From Ancrocorticia sp047602305 (GTDB lineage Bacteria; Actinomycetota; Actinomycetes; Actinomycetales; Actinomycetaceae), in NCBI GenBank assembly GCA_047602305.1, contig JASGHO010000001.1, positions 372,001-436,000 of the forward strand: a DNA stretch of 64,000 bases. Direction: 5' to 3'. The notes beneath the pieces are model-generated. The model worked only from the letters and a program-made list of their open reading frames with translations, was not told the DNA's origin and did no database searches. Both the position numbers and the translations under genes were made by a program. Of the stretch, positions 44,527 through 52,590 are shown piece after piece; the first letter of the stretch is position 1, and each line of letters begins with the position of its first letter.

Positions 44527-45242
44527 AACACATTTTGTGGGCGGGGGATGAGGATACCCTCACGTTCCGGTTGCTTTGCGCCGGCACGTCAGCTCAGGTG
44601 GAGGCGTGTGCCTTACCCGTCACATCGGGCGCTGCGGCACCCGAGATCGCTTTTCCTCATCCTGCGGCGGTGAAAGCCCTGGAGGATCTCGTCGCGCAGC
44701 GCCCCGCTGGCTGCGTGGGGATCGCGGTCCCGCCCGGTTTGGCGGCGCTGCGCGTCGCCTCCTTGGGTGACGGGCTCGCGAAGGCTGTTGGCTGGGCCGA
44801 TTCCCTCGCTTTCGCCGGTGGAATGCCGGGCGCTTACGGCTTTCTGGCCCGGGTAGGCGGAATGGTTGCGGCGTTGCGGGAGCGGCTCGGTGAGCGCTAC
44901 CTGCACGTCCCGGCGCAGATCGATACGCGTGGCCCGGTGGCGTGGGCGGCCCTTGCCGCGCTGACACAGCTGCGGGCGGACGGCGTCGCCTGCGCACCCG
45001 ACGCACTGACGGGTGCCGTTGCGCACCGCTTGGGTGTGGAGTTGGCCCGCGCTTCCACTTCTAACGGCTCCGGCATCATTTTCGACGACGACGGATTCAC
45101 CGTCAGTTTTCACGATCTGTCAGTCCAGCCGGTGCGCGTTGATAACGCCCTCATCGAGCTGCACACGGTGGCGGCGCAGCTGCGCCTCTTCACCTCCCGC
45201 GAGCCCGACCTCGCGGCCATGCGCGAGGTTCTTGGCGCGTAA
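44505..45242 (+). CDS. Degenerate shikimate dehydrogenase-like protein
   Basis: A 245-aa protein in the position normally held by aroE. The C-terminus (NALIELHTVAAQLRLFTSRE, 214-233) aligns with the AroE end, and the internal layout agrees, but key motifs are missing: AVPPGLA (74-80) stands where NVTxPHK carries the catalytic Lys, GGMPGAYGF (105-113) where NTDxxGF carries the catalytic Asp, and DTRGPVAWAAL (140-150) where the NADP loop GAGGAA should be. It is therefore probably not an active dehydrogenase. GTG 44505 has GGAGG 10 bp upstream and overlaps mltG. It could have a regulatory or scaffold role, or be decaying; AroE homology is my own pattern match. Confidence 0.6.
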   Translation: MDRGEPLKHILWAGDEDTLTFRLLCAGTSAQVEACALPVTSGAAAPEIAFPHPAAVKALEDLVAQRPAGCVGIAVPPGLAALRVASLGDGLAKAVGWADSLAFAGGMPGAYGFLARVGGMVAALRERLGERYLHVPAQIDTRGPVAWAALAALTQLRADGVACAPDALTGAVAHRLGVELARASTSNGSGIIFDDDGFTVSFHDLSVQPVRVDNALIELHTVAAQLRLFTSREPDLAAMREVLGA

Positions 45243-45321
45243 TCCACAGGGGCCGGTACCGAACTTTGAGGGCCTGTGGAAAAGATCTGCAAGGTTTTTC
45301 TCAACTCGCTAGTCTGCCCGC

Positions 45322-45915
45322 ATGGAACATGTCTCGGTGCTACCCTTTTGGACTCGTCGGCGATTGTTGCGCGGCGCCCTCACCCCACCGCAAGCGGTGT
45401 TGCTTGCGGCCTCGGCTACAGCGGCCCTGCTGTGGGCCCACATTCTGGTGATGCGCGAGGACGTCGCCCTCGGTGCACCGGCGCTGCTCGGCGCCGTGGT
45501 CATCGCTCCACTCACGGTGGCGGCCTTTGTTGATTCGGTGTGTCATCTGCTGCCCGATCCCTTGCTTCTTGTGGCGGGGCTGTTGACACTCCCGTCGCTC
45601 ATGCTTGTCGCTGCCCGCGGCGAATATGGCGCGATTGCCACTGCCGCCGTAACGGCTGGGTGTGCCTTGGCCGTGGGCCTGGCGCTCAGCTCTGTCTTTT
45701 CCTTCGGGAGGGGAGACGCCAAGCTCCTCGGGGTACTGGGCCTGTGGCTGGGAAGCCCGGCGCCCCTGCTCTCCGCGGTGATCGTGGCGCTGGTGGGCGC
45801 TGGGCTCTACGCCGTCATTCTCATGGTGGCGCGGCGCGCCACCCGCACCACTGCGCTTGCCCTCGGCCCCTGGCTGGTGGGCGGTGCTGCCTTGCTGTGG
45901 ACAACAGGAGCTTGA
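45322..45915 (+). CDS. A24 family prepilin peptidase-like membrane protease
   Basis: Integral membrane aspartyl protease, 197 aa, with about six hydrophobic segments. The two A24 catalytic aspartates are Asp71 (AFVDSVCHLLPD) and Asp132 in FGRGDAKLLG, matching the GxGDxK motif. The N-terminal methyltransferase domain of full PilD is absent, as in other actinobacterial short forms. Its usual substrates are type IV or Tad pilins, none of which are in the window. No ribosome binding site is visible before the ATG. Location between the aroE and aroC positions is conserved in actinobacteria. Confidence 0.82.
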   Translation: MEHVSVLPFWTRRRLLRGALTPPQAVLLAASATAALLWAHILVMREDVALGAPALLGAVVIAPLTVAAFVDSVCHLLPDPLLLVAGLLTLPSLMLVAARGEYGAIATAAVTAGCALAVGLALSSVFSFGRGDAKLLGVLGLWLGSPAPLLSAVIVALVGAGLYAVILMVARRATRTTALALGPWLVGGAALLWTTGA

Positions 45916-46014
45916 AACGTAAGCGAGCAGCTGACGCCGTCGTCGGACGAAAGTACCCACCCGCACACTGGACCGGTTTCCCTGCCGCCGCGACTCCGTG
46001 ACACAATCGAACCC

Positions 46015-47226
46015 ATGTTGCGCTGGAGTACTGCAGGAGAGTCACACGGGCAGGCATTGATTGCCTTGATGGAAGGCGTGCCCGCCGGTCTGGAATTGAC
46101 GTCGCAGGAGATTCGCGACGCGCTGGCACGCAGGCGGCAGGGTTATGGCCGCGGCGCTCGCCAGAAGTGGGAGCAGGATGCATTGACAATCCTCTCCGGC
46201 ATGCGCCACGGCACCAGCATTGGTTCGCCCGTGGCCTTGCAGATTGGAAATTCGGAATGGCCGAAGTGGGACATCGTCATGTCCCCGGATCCGGTGGACC
46301 CGGATTCCCTGAAGATTGATGCCGGCACCGGTGATGAGAGGGAAGTGGCGCGTAACCGCCCGCTCACCCGCCCTCGCCCCGGCCACGCCGATCTGGTGGG
46401 TATGAACAAGTACGGTTTTGACGATGCTCGCCCGGTGCTGGAGCGCGCTTCCGCCCGCGAGACCGCGGCGCGTGTGGCCCTCGGTGCCATCGCCGCCGCC
46501 ATCAACGAGCAGGTGGCCGGTATCCGCGTCATTTCCCGCGTGGTGTCGCTCGGCACCGCCGTGGATCCCTCCACCGATTACCCCGGTCCCGAGGATGCCG
46601 CTGCCCTTGACGCCTCGCCGGTGCGCTGCCTCAACGAGCAGGCCGCGGCCGAGATGATCGCCACCGTGGACGCCGCCAAGAAGGCTGGCGACACCCTCGG
46701 CGGCGTCATCGAAGTGCTCATCTACGGCGTTCCCCAGGGCCTGGGCACCTACGCCACCCCGCTCGGACGCCTCGACGCCAAGTTCGCCGCCGCCCTCATG
46801 TCCATCCAGTCCGTCAAGGGCGTGGAAGTGGGCGACGGCTTCGAAACCGCACGCCGCCCCGGCAGCGCCGCGCACGACGAGATCGTTCGCGAGGACGGCA
46901 GCATCCACCGCCTCACCAACCGCGCCGGAGGCATCGAAGGCGGCATGTCCAACGGCGAGCCAATCCGCTTGCGGGTGGCCTTCAAGCCGATTTCCACCGT
47001 CCCGCGCGCGCTGCGCACCATCGACACCGCCACCGGCGAGGCAGCCACCGCGCTGCACCAGCGCAGTGACACCACCGCCGTGGTCCCCGGTGCTGTCGTT
47101 GCCGAAGCGATGGCCTCCCTGGTGGTGGCTGAAGCCCTCGCCGACAAGTTCGGCGGCGATTCCATCGCCCAGATGCGCGCGGCGCTGGGCTCCTACCTTG
47201 AATCCATTCCGGAGGTGCGCCGATGA
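46015..47226 (+). CDS. aroC: Chorismate synthase
   Basis: FMN-dependent enzyme, 403 aa, converting EPSP to chorismate. The N-terminus (LRWSTAGESHGQALIALMEG) with the catalytic His in GESHG, RQGYGRGARQ near residue 42, and RPRPGHADL near 122 are diagnostic, as is the C-terminal DTTAVVPGAVVAEAMA. Length is normal and no residue appears to be lost, so the last pathway step is intact. The stop overlaps the aroK start as ATGA. Confidence 0.97.
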   Translation: MLRWSTAGESHGQALIALMEGVPAGLELTSQEIRDALARRRQGYGRGARQKWEQDALTILSGMRHGTSIGSPVALQIGNSEWPKWDIVMSPDPVDPDSLKIDAGTGDEREVARNRPLTRPRPGHADLVGMNKYGFDDARPVLERASARETAARVALGAIAAAINEQVAGIRVISRVVSLGTAVDPSTDYPGPEDAAALDASPVRCLNEQAAAEMIATVDAAKKAGDTLGGVIEVLIYGVPQGLGTYATPLGRLDAKFAAALMSIQSVKGVEVGDGFETARRPGSAAHDEIVREDGSIHRLTNRAGGIEGGMSNGEPIRLRVAFKPISTVPRALRTIDTATGEAATALHQRSDTTAVVPGAVVAEAMASLVVAEALADKFGGDSIAQMRAALGSYLESIPEVRR

Positions 47227-47762
47227 GCGTTGTAGCAGTTTTCGTAGGGATGCCGGGCTCCGGCAAGACCACCGTGGGGCGCATCATGGCGCGCTCGCTA
47301 GGCGTCCCCTTCCGCGATTCTGACGCCCTCATCGAGGAGCGTGACGGCCGCAGCATCCCGGAGATTTTCTCGGCCGACGGCGAACCCGGATTCCGTGTCA
47401 TCGAAGCGCGCGTCATTCAGGACGCGCTGGATAACTTCCACGGCGTGCTTTCGCTAGGTGGGGGAGCCGTGCTCACCGAGTCGACCCGCGTGGCCCTCAA
47501 GGACCATCCGGTGGTGCTCATAGACGTGGACAGCAAGGAGCTGGTGCGCCGCGTGACGAAGTCGAAGACGGTGCGTCCGCTTCTCGCGGGGGACCCCGCC
47601 GGCCGAATTGCGGAGCTGAAAGCGCAGCGCGAGCCGCTGTACCGCGAGGTTGCCAGCCACACCGTGACCTCCAGCGCCGAACCCGTTACCCATGTGGTGC
47701 GCGCGGTGCTCGATGAGCTTGGTTTCGCGGAGGTCGAGGTCAACACGGGAGCCGCTGAGTGA
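47223..47762 (+). CDS. aroK: Shikimate kinase
   Basis: P-loop kinase, 179 aa, phosphorylating shikimate at O3. An intact Walker A (GMPGSGKTT, Lys15) is followed by the shikimate-binding DSDALIEERDG with its Asp pair, SLGGGAVLTES in the GGG motif, and the lid with RPLLAGDPAGRI. It overlaps aroC and the following paralogue by 4 bp each. It is the functional copy of a tandem pair. Confidence 0.95.
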   Translation: MSVVAVFVGMPGSGKTTVGRIMARSLGVPFRDSDALIEERDGRSIPEIFSADGEPGFRVIEARVIQDALDNFHGVLSLGGGAVLTESTRVALKDHPVVLIDVDSKELVRRVTKSKTVRPLLAGDPAGRIAELKAQREPLYREVASHTVTSSAEPVTHVVRAVLDELGFAEVEVNTGAAE

Positions 47763-48340
47763 GCCTACTCATTCTCGTCGGCCCGCCCGGTGCTCTGGTG
47801 GCTGAAACCGCAGCGGAAATCTCGCGACTGCACGGCATCCCCTTCGCCGATACCGACGCCGCCATCGAATCCCTCACCGGGGAGAGTGCCGAGTTCATCG
47901 CCGTGGAGCGCTCCGAGGAGGAGCTGCGCCGCCTCGAACGCGACGTCGCCCTGGCCTTCCTCACCGACATCAACGCGCAGGACAAACGCGTGCTTGCCCT
48001 CGGTTCGGGTAGCCTCGGCAATTCTCGGGGTGACGCCGAGTTCGCGCCGGTGCGCAGCCGGGTGGCGCAGCTACGGGAGGCGGGCGCCGTCGTCGTTCAT
48101 CTCACTGGCAATCTCGCCACGCTTGTTCATCGCACCGGGCTGGATGGACCGCGTTTGGCTGCGGTGGCATCCCCGCGCCGCATCTTCTTCACCCAACTCT
48201 CCCAGCGCACACCGCTCTACCAGGAGTTGGCGACGCACACCGTCGATACTTCCGGGCAGGAGCTCGCGCAGGTGACGGCCGCCGTCGTCGCCGCGTGGAA
48301 CTGCGAGCAGGGCGCAAACGCAAGCGGTGAAACCTCCTAA
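47759..48340 (+). CDS. Shikimate kinase paralogue lacking the P-loop
   Basis: A 193-aa protein with the overall plan of a shikimate kinase (LLILVGPPGALVAETAAEIS, then FADTDAAIESLTG, ALGSGSLGNS, and RTPLYQELATHTVDTS), clearly related to the preceding AroK. The nucleotide-binding loop is destroyed: GPPGALVAE replaces GxxGxGKT, so the phosphate-binding Lys and Ser/Thr are gone, and the GGG motif is altered. It occupies the place where aroB often follows aroK. GTG overlaps the aroK stop (GTGA), so it is co-translated. It is probably a pseudoenzyme, perhaps partnering AroK. Paralogy is clear; function is unknown. Confidence 0.7.
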   Translation: MSLLILVGPPGALVAETAAEISRLHGIPFADTDAAIESLTGESAEFIAVERSEEELRRLERDVALAFLTDINAQDKRVLALGSGSLGNSRGDAEFAPVRSRVAQLREAGAVVVHLTGNLATLVHRTGLDGPRLAAVASPRRIFFTQLSQRTPLYQELATHTVDTSGQELAQVTAAVVAAWNCEQGANASGETS

Positions 48341-48464
48341 TTAGGACACGTTTCATAGCGTCGCGGATGCCAGTCCGGCGGCAAAACACGGTATTCTATG
48401 AGACGGCTCAACGGGTGGGACGCTTCTCAAGGCCCCATTCTCAAGACAAAAAGATTGGAATCTA

Positions 48465-49028
48465 GTGGCAACCACAAATGAGTTGAAGAACGGAATGGTT
48501 CTGCGCATCGAGGGCCAGCTCTGGAGCATCGTCGAGTTCCAGCACGTCAAGCCCGGTAAGGGACCGGCCTTCGTCCGCACCAAGATGAAGAACGTTCTCA
48601 CTGGTAAGACGGTCGATCGTACGCTCAACGCCGGTGTCAAGGTCGAGACCGCCACCGTGGATCGCCGCGACATGCAGTACCTCTACAACGACGGCACTGA
48701 CTACATCTTCATGGATCTGTCCGATTACGAGCAGATCCCGGTCTCTCCCGAGATCATCGGCGACGCCGCCAACTTCCTGTTGGAGAACCAGGAAGTTGTC
48801 GTGGCCTCCAACGATGGCCGCGTGCTCTTCATCGAGCTTCCCGCCTCCGTGGTTCTTGAGGTTACCTACACCGAGCCGGGCCTCCAGGGCGACCGCTCCA
48901 ACGCCGGCACCAAGCCCGCCACCGTGGAAACCGAGCACGAGATCCAGGTTCCGCTGTTCATCAACCAGGGCGATCGCGTCAAGGTTGACACCCGTACCGG
49001 CGCCTACCTCTCCCGCGTCACCGACTGA
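48465..49028 (+). CDS. efp: Elongation factor P
   Basis: Translation factor, 187 aa, that relieves ribosome stalling at proline runs. Three beta-barrel domains are recognisable; the tip loop HVKPGKGPAF carries Lys32, the site equivalent to the modified lysine of E. coli. The C-terminal VDTRTGAYLSRV is typical. The GTG start has only a weak GGAA upstream. The 124-bp spacer before it contains a -10-like TATTCT near 48392. The stop overlaps the nusB ATG (TGATG). Confidence 0.96.
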   Translation: MATTNELKNGMVLRIEGQLWSIVEFQHVKPGKGPAFVRTKMKNVLTGKTVDRTLNAGVKVETATVDRRDMQYLYNDGTDYIFMDLSDYEQIPVSPEIIGDAANFLLENQEVVVASNDGRVLFIELPASVVLEVTYTEPGLQGDRSNAGTKPATVETEHEIQVPLFINQGDRVKVDTRTGAYLSRVTD

Positions 49029-49573
49029 TGGCTTATCGCGAAACCGGACGTACGACTCAGCGCCATCGGGCCCTCGACGTCGTCTTCGAAGCCGACGAGC
49101 GGGGACTGCTCCATCCCGAGGACCTCACGGATCTCTTGGCGGAGCGTCGCACCCTCTCCACGGCGCAGGTTCCCATCGGGGAATTTGGCGTGAAGATCGT
49201 CGAGGCTTTCGCCGATGAGTCCTACAACGTTGACACCCTCATTGAGGCCGCCAGCGAGGACTGGTCCCTCGATCGCATGAACGTGGTGGACCGGACGATC
49301 CTGCGCCTCGGTACCACCGAGCTCATTGTCCTGAGTACTCCTCGCAGCGCCGTTCTGGCCGAATGGGCACATCTGGCCCGTAAGCTCTCCACCGAGCGTT
49401 CCGTCGGTTTCGTCATGGGAGTCCTCAACAAGGTCGCGGACATTCGTGCCCGTGAGCTTGCTGCCAACGCTCCCGATGAACCGGAGGCGGTCACGGCACC
49501 GGAGGCCGCGGCGCCGTCGTCGGATGATCCGGAATCGAGTGTTCCGGACTCGTCGGATTCCTCAACCGAATAA
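49028..49573 (+). CDS. nusB: Transcription antitermination factor NusB
   Basis: RNA-binding factor, 181 aa, that with NusE and others allows antitermination in rRNA operons. The all-helical NusB fold covers residues 1 to about 145 (RHRALDVVFEADERG; WSLDRMNVVDRTILRLGTTEL; SVGFVMGVLNKVA). About 35 further residues form an acidic Ser/Asp/Glu-rich tail (SSDDPESSVPDSSDSSTE) that is beyond the family core and likely disordered. It is coupled to efp and terminated by the hairpin at 49579-49610. Confidence 0.95.
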   Translation: MAYRETGRTTQRHRALDVVFEADERGLLHPEDLTDLLAERRTLSTAQVPIGEFGVKIVEAFADESYNVDTLIEAASEDWSLDRMNVVDRTILRLGTTELIVLSTPRSAVLAEWAHLARKLSTERSVGFVMGVLNKVADIRARELAANAPDEPEAVTAPEAAAPSSDDPESSVPDSSDSSTE

Positions 49574-49578
49574 GTGTG

Positions 49579-49610
49579 AAGGTGCCGCGGGCGTTGCCCG
49601 TGGCACCTTT
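49579..49610. terminator. Terminator after nusB
   Basis: A 14-bp stem (49579-49592 with 49596-49609, one G-U pair) around a GTT loop, followed by TTTCTAT, 5 bp after nusB. Confidence 0.9.
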
Positions 49611-49646
49611 CTATAACCGAATAATCATCGCTGAAGGTTAAGAAAT

Positions 49647-49675
49647 CGCGTCCCTCGGTCAGGGCCGGGGACGCG
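49647..49675 (+). promoter_or_regulatory. Hairpin in the pyr leader
   Basis: CGCGTCCC (49647-49654) pairs with GGGACGCG (49668-49675). It lies between the nusB terminator and the PyrR-like site, 56 bp before the pyrR start, and may be part of pyr operon control. Confidence 0.4.
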
Positions 49676-49700
49676 CGCTTCGAACCAGCATCCTTTAATC

Positions 49701-49726
49701 ACCGTCCTGTGAGGCGGGGAAGGAGT
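49701..49726 (+). promoter_or_regulatory. Probable PyrR-binding site overlapping the pyrR ribosome binding site
   Basis: GTCCTGTGAGGC (49704-49715) resembles the known PyrR-binding loop consensus (UCCNGNGAGG), and GGGGAAGGAG (716-725) follows directly as the ribosome binding site for GTG 49731. In mycobacteria PyrR represses translation from a loop at this place; the same logic is inferred here. Confidence 0.55.
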
Positions 49727-49730
49727 CCGT

Positions 49731-50276
49731 GTGGCAACCATTCTCGATTCTGAAGATATCGAGCGTTCGCTGCGGCGAATAGCTCATGAGATCATCGAGC
49801 GCAATCGCGGCGCCGAAGACGTCATGCTTCTGGGTATTCCCACCCGTGGCGTCACGTTGGCTCGCCGCTTGCAGCAGGCATTGGCCGAGGTCGGTGCCGA
49901 TGTTCCCGTTGGTTCCTTGGACATCACCATGTATCGCGATGATTTGGCGGCCCAGCCCACGCGGGCGCCGCACCCCACGGTCATCCCCGAGCCCGGTATC
50001 GACCGCAAGAACATTATTTTGGTCGACGACGTCCTCTACTCCGGTCGTACCATCCGCTCCGCCCTCGAGGCCCTCTCGGATATCGGCCGCCCCCGCACTG
50101 TACAGTTGGCCGTTCTCATTGATCGTGGCCACCGCGAGGTTCCGATTCGTGCCGATTACGTTGGCAAGAATGTTCCCACCGCCCGTTCCGAGCGGGTCTG
50201 GGTGGGACTCAGTGAGATTGATGGCACCGATGGCGTGCGCATCGAGGACATCTCGTCCAAGGAGGCCCAAGCATGA
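49731..50276 (+). CDS. pyrR: Bifunctional pyr operon regulator / uracil phosphoribosyltransferase
   Basis: UMP-responsive RNA-binding regulator, 181 aa, with a phosphoribosyltransferase fold. The PRPP-binding motif ILVDDVLYSGRTIRSAL is near residue 87, and the PyrR-typical GIPTRGVTLARRL near 36. It heads the pyrimidine operon and would bind the leader described at 49701-49726 when UMP is plentiful. GTG start with a strong GGAAGGAG. It overlaps pyrB by 4 bp. Confidence 0.95.
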   Translation: MATILDSEDIERSLRRIAHEIIERNRGAEDVMLLGIPTRGVTLARRLQQALAEVGADVPVGSLDITMYRDDLAAQPTRAPHPTVIPEPGIDRKNIILVDDVLYSGRTIRSALEALSDIGRPRTVQLAVLIDRGHREVPIRADYVGKNVPTARSERVWVGLSEIDGTDGVRIEDISSKEAQA

Positions 50277-51247
50277 AGCATCTCATTTCCGCCGAGGACC
50301 TGAGCCGCGAGGAGACTCTGCTGCTCCTTGACACCGCGGAGTCGATGGCGGCCACCCAGGCTCGCACCATCAAGAAGCTCCCGGTACTGCGTGGGCGCAC
50401 GGTGGCCACCCTCTTCTTCGAGGATTCCACCCGTACTAAGCTCTCCTTCGAGACGGCCGCGAAGCGTCTGTCCATGGATGTCATCTCGTTCGCTGCCAAG
50501 GGTTCTTCCGTCTCCAAGGGCGAATCGCTCAAGGACACCGCGCAGACCATCTTGGCCATGGGCGCCGAGGCCTTCATCGTGCGCCACTCGGCCTCGGGTG
50601 CTCCCCAGCGCCTGGCAGAGGCTGGCTGGGTTGATGTCCCGATCCTCAACGCGGGCGATGGTAAGCATCAGCACCCCACGCAGGCGTTGCTCGATGCCTT
50701 CACCATGCGCCGTCACTTCCACACCGGTACCAACGCGGCCGCTCCAGCGGGCTCTGATCTGGAAGGACGCCACGTGGTGATCGTGGGCGACATCCTTCAT
50801 TCGCGCGTGGCCCGCTCCAATGTGCAGTTACTGCACACGCTGGGCGCCAAGGTGACGCTGGTGGGTCCGCCCACGCTGCTGCCGGTTGGTGTCGAGGGAT
50901 GGACCTGCGATGTCTCCTACAATCTGGACGAGGTGCTTGCCAGCAAGCCGGACGCCCTCATGATGCTGCGTGTGCAGCGCGAGCGCATGAGTCACGGGGG
51001 AGGCGGATTCTTCCCCTCACCGCTGGAGTACCACCGCGCGTTCGGCCTGGATGCCGAGCGCATGGCAGTACTGGGCTCGGATGCTCTCATCATGCACCCC
51101 GGCCCGATGAACCGCGGTTTGGAAATCACGGCGGAGGCCGCCGATTCCGCACAGTCCGTCATTGTTGAACAGGTGGCCAACGGTGTGTCCGTGCGCATGG
51201 CCGCTCTCTACCTCTTGTTGGCGCACGGCGAGGAGATTGCATCATGA
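50273..51247 (+). CDS. pyrB: Aspartate carbamoyltransferase catalytic subunit
   Basis: Catalytic subunit, 324 aa, joining carbamoyl phosphate and aspartate, the committed step of pyrimidine synthesis. The carbamoyl-phosphate loop FEDSTRTKLSFE is near residue 49 and HQHPTQALLDAF near 133. No regulatory subunit pyrI is adjacent, as is usual in actinobacteria. It is coupled by ATGA overlaps to pyrR before and pyrC after. Confidence 0.96.
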   Translation: MKHLISAEDLSREETLLLLDTAESMAATQARTIKKLPVLRGRTVATLFFEDSTRTKLSFETAAKRLSMDVISFAAKGSSVSKGESLKDTAQTILAMGAEAFIVRHSASGAPQRLAEAGWVDVPILNAGDGKHQHPTQALLDAFTMRRHFHTGTNAAAPAGSDLEGRHVVIVGDILHSRVARSNVQLLHTLGAKVTLVGPPTLLPVGVEGWTCDVSYNLDEVLASKPDALMMLRVQRERMSHGGGGFFPSPLEYHRAFGLDAERMAVLGSDALIMHPGPMNRGLEITAEAADSAQSVIVEQVANGVSVRMAALYLLLAHGEEIAS

Positions 51248-52590
51248 GTGAATACATCATCCGGGGAGCGAACCTTCTCGGCGAGCTGGTGGTGGACATC
51301 CACGTGTCCGGCGGTTTTGTGAAGGCGGTGGGGGAGAACCTTTCCGCTCCCGGCGCCGTTGAAGTAGACGCCGCGGGTCTCATTGCCCTTCCGGGCCTGG
51401 TGGATCCCCATACCCACCTGCGTGAGCCGGGCCGCGAGGCCGCCGAGACCGTTCACACCGGTTCCCAGGCTGCTGCCGCTGGCGGCTACACCTGCGTCAA
51501 CGCGATGGCCAACACCTCGCCCACGCAGGACAACGCCGGCGTGGTGGAGCAGGTCCTCAACATGGGTGTGCAGGCTGGATATGTGCATGTGGCTCCCGTG
51601 GGCGCCGTCTCCCAGGATCTCGCCGGAAAGCATCTGGCGGAGCTGGGTGCCATGGCCGAGTCCGCCGCCCGTGTGCGCTACTTCTCCGACGACGGCATGT
51701 GCGTGCACGATCCCGTCCTCATGCGCCGCGCCCTCGAGTACGTCAAGGCGTTCGACGGCGTCATTGCCCAGCACGCCCAGGATCCCCGCCTCACCGAGGG
51801 TGCCCAGATGCACGAGGGTGAGATCTCGGCTGAACTCGGCCTGGTGGGCTGGCCCGCGGTGGCCGAAGAAGCCATCGTGGCGCGTGACTGCCTGCTCGCC
51901 CAGCACGTGGGTTCCCGGGTGCACATCCTGCACCTGTCCACCCGCGGCTCGGTGGATCTGGTCCGTTGGGCCAAGAAGAAGGGCATGCCGGTGACGGCCG
52001 AGGCCACTCCACACCATCTCAGCCTGGATCACTCCGAGGCGCGCTCCTACAATCCGGTGTTCAAGGTCAACCCGCCGCTGCGTACCCGTGACGATATCGA
52101 GGCACTGCGTGAGGGCGTCGCGGACGGCACTATTGACGTCATCGGCACCGATCACGCCCCGCATCCCACCGAGGACAAGGACTGCGAGTGGGATTGCGGC
52201 GCCAACGGCATGACCGGCCTGGAGACTGCACTTTCTGTCATCCAGGAGTCCCTGGTTGATACCGGCCTGGTGAACTGGGCCGACGTCGCCCGCCTCATGA
52301 GCTACGAGCCCGCCAAGTTGTGCCAGAACGAAGGCCAGGGCCGTCCCATCGCCGCGGGTGAACCCGCCAACATCTGCCTCTATGACCCGGCCGCCAGCCG
52401 CGTCATCCACGGCGAAGAACAGTATACGAAGTCCCGCAACACGCCGTGGGAGGGACGCGAGATTCCCGGAAGCGTGCAGTACACCTTCTACAAGGGTGTG
52501 CCCACCCTGTGGGAGGGCCTGTTGCGCACCACCGAGCAAGTATTGGCATCTCATAAGGAAATTGCCGAAGGAACAGGAGACGCTCTGTGA
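51244..52590 (+). CDS. pyrC: Dihydroorotase
   Basis: Type I dihydroorotase, 448 aa, closing carbamoyl aspartate to dihydroorotate with two metals. The metal site DPHTHLREPG is near residue 53 and DVIGTDHAPHP near 297; the amidohydrolase barrel is of normal length. Overlaps pyrB and carA by 4 bp each. Confidence 0.96.
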   Translation: MSEYIIRGANLLGELVVDIHVSGGFVKAVGENLSAPGAVEVDAAGLIALPGLVDPHTHLREPGREAAETVHTGSQAAAAGGYTCVNAMANTSPTQDNAGVVEQVLNMGVQAGYVHVAPVGAVSQDLAGKHLAELGAMAESAARVRYFSDDGMCVHDPVLMRRALEYVKAFDGVIAQHAQDPRLTEGAQMHEGEISAELGLVGWPAVAEEAIVARDCLLAQHVGSRVHILHLSTRGSVDLVRWAKKKGMPVTAEATPHHLSLDHSEARSYNPVFKVNPPLRTRDDIEALREGVADGTIDVIGTDHAPHPTEDKDCEWDCGANGMTGLETALSVIQESLVDTGLVNWADVARLMSYEPAKLCQNEGQGRPIAAGEPANICLYDPAASRVIHGEEQYTKSRNTPWEGREIPGSVQYTFYKGVPTLWEGLLRTTEQVLASHKEIAEGTGDAL

